In this document: positions 56,961-64,000 of the stretch, piece after piece
Layout: each line of letters starts with the position of its first letter
How positions within the stretch are numbered: the first letter of the stretch is position 1
NCBI GenBank assembly: GCA_947259415.1
Contig: CAMYMI010000003.1
Coordinates: 62,001 to 126,000 of the forward strand
Reading direction: 5' to 3'
DNA from: an uncultured Ectothiorhodospiraceae bacterium
GTDB taxonomy: Bacteria > Pseudomonadota > Gammaproteobacteria > UBA9214
Length of the DNA stretch: 64,000 bases
Made by a program: the position numbers and the translations under genes
The notes under the pieces: generated by a model
Database searches by the model: none
What the model was told of the DNA's origin: nothing
The model's input: only the letters and a program-made list of their open reading frames with translations

Positions 56961-57911
56961 ATGGCAGCCAACGAAATATCCCGCAGACCCTACCGCGGCC
57001 GATTCGCACCCTCACCGACGGGTCCCCTGCACTTCGGTTCCCTGGTAGCGGCTGTCGGCAGCTACCTCGATGCCCGTGCACACAACGGCGAATGGCTGGT
57101 GCGCATCGAGGACATCGATCCGCCACGCGAGGTCGCCGGGGCCGCGGACGCTATCCTCAGGACCCTGGACGACTTCAGACTTGAATGGGATGGACAGGTG
57201 GTGTACCAAAGCCGGCGCAGCGAATTCTACACTTCCGCCCTCGACCGGCTGCGTCAATACGGCTACCTGTATGGCTGCGCCTGCACGCGCAGGGAGATTG
57301 CCGACAGCACGCTCAAGCGCGAAACCATGGGCACCGGTGTCTACCCGGGCACCTGCCGTAATGGCATCCTGCCGGGACGCACAGCGCGCTCCCTGCGCGT
57401 GCGCGTCGATCCCGTCTCGATTGGCTTGAATGACCGGCTGCAGGGAAGCACCTGGCAGTCTCTCAGTGAGGAGATCGGGGATTTCGTTGTTCGACGCGCC
57501 GATAATCTCATCGCCTATCAACTGGCGGTGGTTGTTGATGATGCCGAGCAGGATATGACGCACATCGTGCGTGGTGTCGACCTGCTGGAATCAACCCCAC
57601 GACAGATATACCTGCAACAACTGCTGGAACTCCCCACACCGGCGTATTTGCACCTGCCGGTTGCCGTCAACAGCGCAGGCGACAAACTCGGCAAACAAAC
57701 CCGTGCCCGCCATATCGGCCGTGACCAGAAAACCACCCTCATGCTTGATGTATTGAGCTTTCTGCGTCAGGAACTGCCGACCTCGCCCGGGGATGCCCGC
57801 ATTGACGAACTTCTGGATTGGGCCATCGAACACTGGGAGGTCAGCCACATCCCGGCACGCCGTGCCCTGCCCTCAGCGCCGGAATATTCCGAAGCTGAAA
57901 CAGGGTCTTGA
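56961..57911 (+). CDS. gluQ: Glutamyl-Q tRNA(Asp) synthetase
   Basis: Truncated GluRS-like enzyme that attaches glutamate to queuosine at position 34 of tRNA-Asp. The 316-residue protein has the HIGH-type motif [15 protein letters not shown] (about 17-31), a cysteine pair CACTRREI for zinc, and a KMSKS-equivalent [10 protein letters not shown]. It lacks the anticodon-binding domain of GluRS. Queuosine production is supported by queF at 51 kb. It follows dksA after a terminator. Confidence 0.94.
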   Translation: MAANEISRRPYRGRFAPSPTGPLHFGSLVAAVGSYLDARAHNGEWLVRIEDIDPPREVAGAADAILRTLDDFRLEWDGQVVYQSRRSEFYTSALDRLRQYGYLYGCACTRREIADSTLKRETMGTGVYPGTCRNGILPGRTARSLRVRVDPVSIGLNDRLQGSTWQSLSEEIGDFVVRRADNLIAYQLAVVVDDAEQDMTHIVRGVDLLESTPRQIYLQQLLELPTPAYLHLPVAVNSAGDKLGKQTRARHIGRDQKTTLMLDVLSFLRQELPTSPGDARIDELLDWAIEHWEVSHIPARRALPSAPEYSEAETGS

Positions 57912-58015
57912 CATGGATCCCGTTAAAAAATGATATAGCGCCCCGCGGCCGAGTCGATATAATTACCGGTCTGGCGAGCGCCCATGACGGGCGGGACAAT
58001 AACCGGAGACAACAT

Positions 58016-59953
<1,938 letters not shown>

Positions 59954-59987
59954 TCACCAGGCGCCGGCGCCACCGGGCAGTCAGCGA

Positions 59988-61004
59988 ATGATCTCCTGCA
60001 GCGACTTTCGCCCGGCCTGGTGGCTGCCCGGCGCGCATCTGCAGACGCTTTATCCCACACTTTTCCGGCGCAGGGCATGCCCGCCTCTGAGGCGTGAGCG
60101 GCTCGAACTGGCAGACGGGGACTTTGTCGACCTGGACTGGACCGACAGCAACGGCGGACCGGTCGTTTTGGTGCTGCATGGACTGGAAGGCTCTCTGGCA
60201 TCTCACTATACCGGTGGCATACTCAAGGCACTGGCTGCCCGGGATTACCACGCCGCATTGATGTACTTTCGCGGCTGCAGTGGCGAGCCGAACCGCCTGG
60301 CGCGCAGTTACCATTCCGGTGACACCTCTGACCTGCAGGCCGTCCACGACCACATCCGCGAGCGCCACCCGGCTACACCGCTGGCGGTGATCGGCTATTC
60401 ACTGGGCGGGAATGTCCTGCTGAAGTGGCTGGGTGAACAGGGTGCGGCCGCCCCTCTGACAACGGCGGTGGCGGTCTCGGTCCCGTTTGAACTGAACAGT
60501 GCCGCGCGCCGGCTGGAACAGGGCCTGTCACGGCTTTATCAGCGCCACCTGCTGAACAAGTTGCGCCGCGCCGTGAGGCTGAAGGCGAACGCCCGGCCGC
60601 CCCCTGTGCCACTGGAGAAGCTGTCACGGCTGACAACCTTCCGCCAGTTCGACGACGCGGTCACTGCCCCGCTGCATGGCTTCAAACATGTCGATGATTA
60701 CTACAGCCGTTCGAGCAGTCGTCAGTACCTGGACCGGATTGCCGTCCCCACACTGATCCTGCAGGCGCAGGACGATCCCTTTCTGCCCGCCAGCGCCATT
60801 CCCGTGGACGCAGACCTGAGCGCGGCGGTCACACTGGAATTATCACCCAGCGGCGGCCATGTCGGTTTTGTTGCCGGGCGCATCCCGTTTGCCGCCGACT
60901 ACTGGCTGGAGCAACGCATCTGCCGGCACCTGCAGGAACGCCTCACGGTACCCGTGCCCGGGGCCGGGCGACAGCCCGGGAATATTTCGCAAGCTACTGT
61001 TTGA
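59988..61004 (+). CDS. YheT-like alpha/beta hydrolase
   Basis: Hydrolase of 338 residues, UPF0017/YheT family. Motifs: the oxyanion segment LVLHGLEGSLASHY, the nucleophile elbow VIGYSLGGNVLLKW with Ser, RGCSGEPNRLARSYHSGD, a late Asp in QAQDDPFLPA, and His in GGHVGFV. Substrate is unknown; E. coli YheT is an uncharacterised esterase-like protein. It lies 34 bases after acs, perhaps in the same transcript. Confidence 0.92.
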   Translation: MISCSDFRPAWWLPGAHLQTLYPTLFRRRACPPLRRERLELADGDFVDLDWTDSNGGPVVLVLHGLEGSLASHYTGGILKALAARDYHAALMYFRGCSGEPNRLARSYHSGDTSDLQAVHDHIRERHPATPLAVIGYSLGGNVLLKWLGEQGAAAPLTTAVAVSVPFELNSAARRLEQGLSRLYQRHLLNKLRRAVRLKANARPPPVPLEKLSRLTTFRQFDDAVTAPLHGFKHVDDYYSRSSSRQYLDRIAVPTLILQAQDDPFLPASAIPVDADLSAAVTLELSPSGGHVGFVAGRIPFAADYWLEQRICRHLQERLTVPVPGAGRQPGNISQATV

Positions 61005-61031
61005 AATAATTTTCTGTAATAACCACTGGAT

Positions 61032-61057
61032 AAAAAAAGGGGCCATTCGGCCCCTTT
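61032..61057 (-). terminator. Terminator of the pnp operon
   Basis: AAAGGGGCC-ATTC-GGCCCCTTT, with seven T residues after the hairpin on the minus strand. It would terminate rpsO-pnp transcription and may act weakly on the hydrolase gene. Confidence 0.88.
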
Positions 61058-61098
61058 GCTTGGATCATCAGCAGCAGGCTAACCCTGCCCGACCGCCT

Positions 61099-63126
61099 TC
61101 ATGCTGAGGCGGATGCGGCCCTGCTTGTCGACCTCGAGGACCTTGACCTTGACCTGGTCACCCTCGGAGAGCTTGTCGCTGACGTTCTGTGTACCAGCCC
61201 GTCCTTGCCCGGCAGGATGGTGACGAAGGCGCCGAAGTCCATCAGCTTGGCGACCCGGCCCTCATAGATCGTACCCACCTCGACATCGGCGGTGATCAGC
61301 TCGATGCGCTTGCGCGCCTCGTTACCGGCATCGAAATCGACCGAGGCGATCTTGACGTTACCGGCATCATCGATATCGATGCTGGCGCCGGTCTCTTCCG
61401 TGATGGAACGGATGGTGGCGCCACCCTTGCCGATGACATCCCGAATCTTGTCCGGGTTGATCTTGATGGTGATGTAGCGCGGCGCAAACATGGAGACCTC
61501 GTCACGCGGTGCGGTAATGACCTTGTTCATTTCACCGAGTATGTGCATGCGCCCCTCGTGTGCCTGTGCCAGTGCCTTCTCCATGATCTCCCGGGTGATG
61601 CCCTGGATCTTGATATCCATCTGCAACGCGGTCACGCCGTTGCTGGTGCCGGCCACCTTGAAGTCCATGTCACCGAGGTGATCCTCATCACCGAGGATGT
61701 CGGTCAGCACGGCATAGTCATCAGCTTCCTTGATCAGGCCCATGGCCACACCGGCAACCGGTGCACTGATGGGCACGCCGGCATCCATCATGGACAGGCT
61801 GCTGCCGCAGACGCTGGCCATGGAACTGGAACCATTGGACTCGGTGATCTCGGAAACCACACGAATGGTATAGGGGAATCCTTCCTTATCGGGCATCACG
61901 GCGCTGACACCGCGCTTGGCCAGCTTGCCGTGACCAACCTCACGCCGCTTGGTACCGCCCATCCGGCCGGTCTCGCCGACACAATAGGGCGGAAAATTAT
62001 AGTGCAGTAAAAATTGTTCCTTGGTGGTGCCGGACAGCGCATCAATCAGCGCTGCATCGCGTTCGGTGCCGAGCGTAGTCACTACCAGTGCCTGGGTCTC
62101 ACCGCGCGTGAACAGGGCGGAACCATGGGCGCGCGGCAACACGCCGGTGCGGATGGTGATCGGCCGCACGGTACGGGTATCGCGGCCATCGATACGTGCC
62201 TCGCCCGCCAGGATGCGGCCACGTACGATCTTCTTCTCCAGTTTGCCGACAGCGGCCTTGACGGCGTCACTGCTGAAACCTTCCTCGCCCTTGTCATCGG
62301 CCAATTTGTCGACGATTTCGTCGCGCACCTTGCCCAGCAGGGTATAGCGGTCCTGCTTGTCGGCCACCTTGTAGGCCGCGGCAATCGCCTCACTACCTTC
62401 CTTTTCGACCGCCTCCATCAGCGCAGTGTTCTCTTGCGGTGCGTTCCATTCAAGTGCAGGCGTATTCACCTCGGCAGCCAGTTCGCGGATGGCCTTTATC
62501 ACGACCTGCTGCTGTTCGTGACCAAACATTACAGAGCCGAGCATGACCTCTTCCGAGAGTTCCTTCACCTCGGATTCCACCATCAGCACGGCACTCTCGG
62601 TACCGGCGACCACCAGGTCGAGCTTGGACACTTCCATCTGGTCGGTGGTTGGATTAAGTACGTAGTTGCCATCGATGTAGCCGACGCGGGCCGCCCCGAC
62701 GGGACCGTTGAACGGCAGTCCGGAGATGGACATTGCAGCAGACGCACCGATCAGGGCCGGGATATCCGGGTTGATCTGCGGGTCGTAGGAAATAACCGTG
62801 ACTTCGTTGGTAAACCCCTTTGGGAACAGCGGACGCAGCGGGCGGTCAACCAGGCGGCACAACAGCGTTTCCGCTTCGCTGGGACGGCCCTCACGGCGGA
62901 AGAAGTTGCCCGGAATCTGTCCGGCGGCATAGCCCTTCTCCTGGTAATCGACGGTCATGGGGAAAAAGTCACGACCCTCCATGGGCTGTTTCGCACCGAC
63001 GACTGTTGCCAGTACTATGGTGTCGCCCATACTGACGATAACGGCGCTGCACTGGCGGGCGATTTCCCCGGTTTCTAGCGTGACGGTCTGATCACCGTAT
63101 TGAAAGGATTTCTTGATTGCACTCAC
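61099..63126 (-). CDS. pnp: Polyribonucleotide nucleotidyltransferase, frameshifted in the S1 domain
   Basis: Phosphorolytic 3'-5' exoribonuclease of the RNA degradosome. The 675-residue open frame has two RNase PH-like domains, the KH domain ([16 protein letters not shown]) and the start of the S1 domain ([14 protein letters not shown]). After KDGLVH the frame changes to an Arg/Ser-rich tail that does not resemble PNPase. In the next frame the normal ending resumes ([14 protein letters not shown]... to [12 protein letters not shown]) and stops at 61079-61081. By comparison with E. coli about 30 bases should separate H and NVSD; only 2 are present, implying a 28-base deletion. This is either a sequence error or a real S1 truncation. 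The catalytic core is complete. Confidence 0.9.
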   Translation of the reverse strand: MSAIKKSFQYGDQTVTLETGEIARQCSAVIVSMGDTIVLATVVGAKQPMEGRDFFPMTVDYQEKGYAAGQIPGNFFRREGRPSEAETLLCRLVDRPLRPLFPKGFTNEVTVISYDPQINPDIPALIGASAAMSISGLPFNGPVGAARVGYIDGNYVLNPTTDQMEVSKLDLVVAGTESAVLMVESEVKELSEEVMLGSVMFGHEQQQVVIKAIRELAAEVNTPALEWNAPQENTALMEAVEKEGSEAIAAAYKVADKQDRYTLLGKVRDEIVDKLADDKGEEGFSSDAVKAAVGKLEKKIVRGRILAGEARIDGRDTRTVRPITIRTGVLPRAHGSALFTRGETQALVVTTLGTERDAALIDALSGTTKEQFLLHYNFPPYCVGETGRMGGTKRREVGHGKLAKRGVSAVMPDKEGFPYTIRVVSEITESNGSSSMASVCGSSLSMMDAGVPISAPVAGVAMGLIKEADDYAVLTDILGDEDHLGDMDFKVAGTSNGVTALQMDIKIQGITREIMEKALAQAHEGRMHILGEMNKVITAPRDEVSMFAPRYITIKINPDKIRDVIGKGGATIRSITEETGASIDIDDAGNVKIASVDFDAGNEARKRIELITADVEVGTIYEGRVAKLMDFGAFVTILPGKDGLVHRTSATSSPRVTRSRSRSSRSTSRAASASA

Positions 63127-63193
63127 GGACGTTTCCTTAACTCTTGATAAGGTGGCGCTGGAACCCAGCGGGGATTAGGTTTGATCGGGGTTA

Positions 63194-63463
63194 CTAGCGG
63201 CGCAGACCCAGGCGCCCAATCAGGTCCTGGTAACGTTTGCTGTCCTTGCCCTTCAGGTAATCGAGCAGCTTGCGGCGCTTGTTGACCATGCGCAGCAGAC
63301 CCTGACGGGAATGATGATCACCCTTGTGCTTGGAAAAATGACCGGTCAAATCCTGGATGTTGGCGGTTAACAGGGCAACCTGTACTTCGGGTGAACCGGT
63401 ATCGGCACCACCGCGCTGGTATTCCTTGACGATCTGCCCTTTCTGTTCGGCATTCAAAGCCAT
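63194..63463 (-). CDS. rpsO: 30S ribosomal protein S15
   Basis: Ribosomal protein S15, 89 residues, binding 16S rRNA in the central domain. It shows the S15 motifs [47 protein letters not shown] and [10 protein letters not shown]. The position between truB and pnp is conserved. Autoregulation of rpsO through its leader is known in E. coli, but no pseudoknot was read here. Confidence 0.97.
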   Translation of the reverse strand: MALNAEQKGQIVKEYQRGGADTGSPEVQVALLTANIQDLTGHFSKHKGDHHSRQGLLRMVNKRRKLLDYLKGKDSKRYQDLIGRLGLRR

Positions 63464-63551
63464 GTATCGACTCCCAAAATCACTTCATTTCTAGCAAGCT
63501 GCGTATTCTAACCGGCGTACCAATCAGTCACAAGCTACCCAAAAGGGGATA

Positions 63552-64000
63552 TCAGCTCACGTTCAACAGCCGGCGTGGCGCCACCCGGCCGTCATCGAGG
63601 ATCTCACCGACGCCCAGAAATCGCTTGTCGCCCAGATAGAGCCGCACCCAGCCGGCGGTGGGGGCATGTGGAACCAGTACCGGCTGCCCCTGGCGCAGAT
63701 AGAAGGCCGCATCGCCGCTGAGGCGCACCTCGGGCCACTGGGACAGGCCGCTCTCCATCGGCAGCAGCAGCGCATCCAGCGCCGCTTCACCGCCGTCGGC
63801 CAGCCGCTGTTCGAGGGTGGCGAGGGTCACCATGGCGGCGTCGTCGTAGGGACCGACACCCAGCCGGCGCAGGTCAGCGACATGGGCACCGCAGCCCAGC
63901 AGTTCGCCGATATCCTCCACCAGGGTTCGCACATAGGTGCCCTTGGAGCAACGTACGCTGATTTCCACCCGGGGCGAATCGAATTCGAGCAGTTCGATTG
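63552..64000 (-). CDS. truB: tRNA pseudouridine-55 synthase (C-terminal part, cut by window edge)
   Basis: The frame is open to the end of the window and its start lies beyond it. The visible 148 residues are the TruB C-terminal part: ISVRCSKGTYVRTLVEDIGELLGCGAHVADLRRLGVG and a PUA-like ending with YLGDKRFLGVGEILDDG. The TruB catalytic Asp motif is outside the window. It makes pseudouridine 55 in the T-loop of tRNAs. The truB-rpsO-pnp order is standard. Confidence 0.95.
   Translation of the reverse strand, partial: IELLEFDSPRVEISVRCSKGTYVRTLVEDIGELLGCGAHVADLRRLGVGPYDDAAMVTLATLEQRLADGGEAALDALLLPMESGLSQWPEVRLSGDAAFYLRQGQPVLVPHAPTAGWVRLYLGDKRFLGVGEILDDGRVAPRRLLNVS

Overview
The window looks like a chromosomal segment of a GC-rich gammaproteobacterium, probably an autotrophic sulfur-oxidiser-like lineage. 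The main clues are gene orders shared with gammaproteobacteria (pheA-serC-gyrA-mtnA-mtaD-ubiG-mupP-yciK as in Pseudomonas; rluB-scpB-scpA-trpS-M50-yciO-rnm; zipA-ligA; dksA-gluQ; truB-rpsO-pnp) and a CbbY-type phosphatase, which normally accompanies the Calvin cycle. The lineage is inferred from content only. No rRNA, tRNA, CRISPR array or intact mobile element was seen.

1-6.2 kb (minus strand): chorismate mutase/prephenate dehydratase, a short phosphoglycerate dehydrogenase, phosphoserine aminotransferase and GyrA. 6.2-15.4 kb: methylthioadenosine salvage (mtnA, mtaD), an OmpA-like protein, an MscS channel, ubiG, a MupP/Gph phosphatase, rmuC, a YciK-like dehydrogenase and a dihydrolipoyl dehydrogenase.

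15.4-28.9 kb: an AT-rich, mostly minus-strand surface-polysaccharide island that contrasts sharply with its GC-rich flanks. It encodes an ABC exporter (Wzm/Wzt with a carbohydrate-binding tail), three unusual glycosyltransferase-type proteins and a tightly overlapping CDP-sugar cassette (RfbF, RfbG, C-methyltransferase, RmlC-like epimerase, SDR reductase, flavoprotein). The cassette is predicted to make a branched C-methyl 6-deoxysugar. A decayed IS3-family transposase and other gene debris lie in its middle.

28.9-40.4 kb: a tandem-thioredoxin lipoprotein, an endonuclease III relative, RluB, ScpB, ScpA, TrpRS, an M50 protease, a YciO-like protein, RNase AM, an unknown conserved-looking protein, YciB, YciI, a BolA protein and a parvulin lipoprotein. 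40.4-44.5 kb: a c-di-GMP enzyme, a small lipoprotein and a ParA/MinD-like ATPase with altered Walker A motif form an uncharacterised unit.

44.6-64 kb: ligA, zipA, smc, queF, an FGGY kinase, cysZ, a repeat-filled gap, an aminotransferase, CbbY, DksA with a histone H1-like lysine-rich tail, gluQ, acs, a YheT-like hydrolase, and the truB-rpsO-pnp block. The pnp reading frame is broken in its S1 domain by what looks like a 28-base deletion.

Best candidates for something new: the c-di-GMP/ParA-like unit, the CDP-branched-sugar cassette with a terminal flavoprotein, and the H1-tailed DksA. The pnp lesion is the most checkable anomaly.
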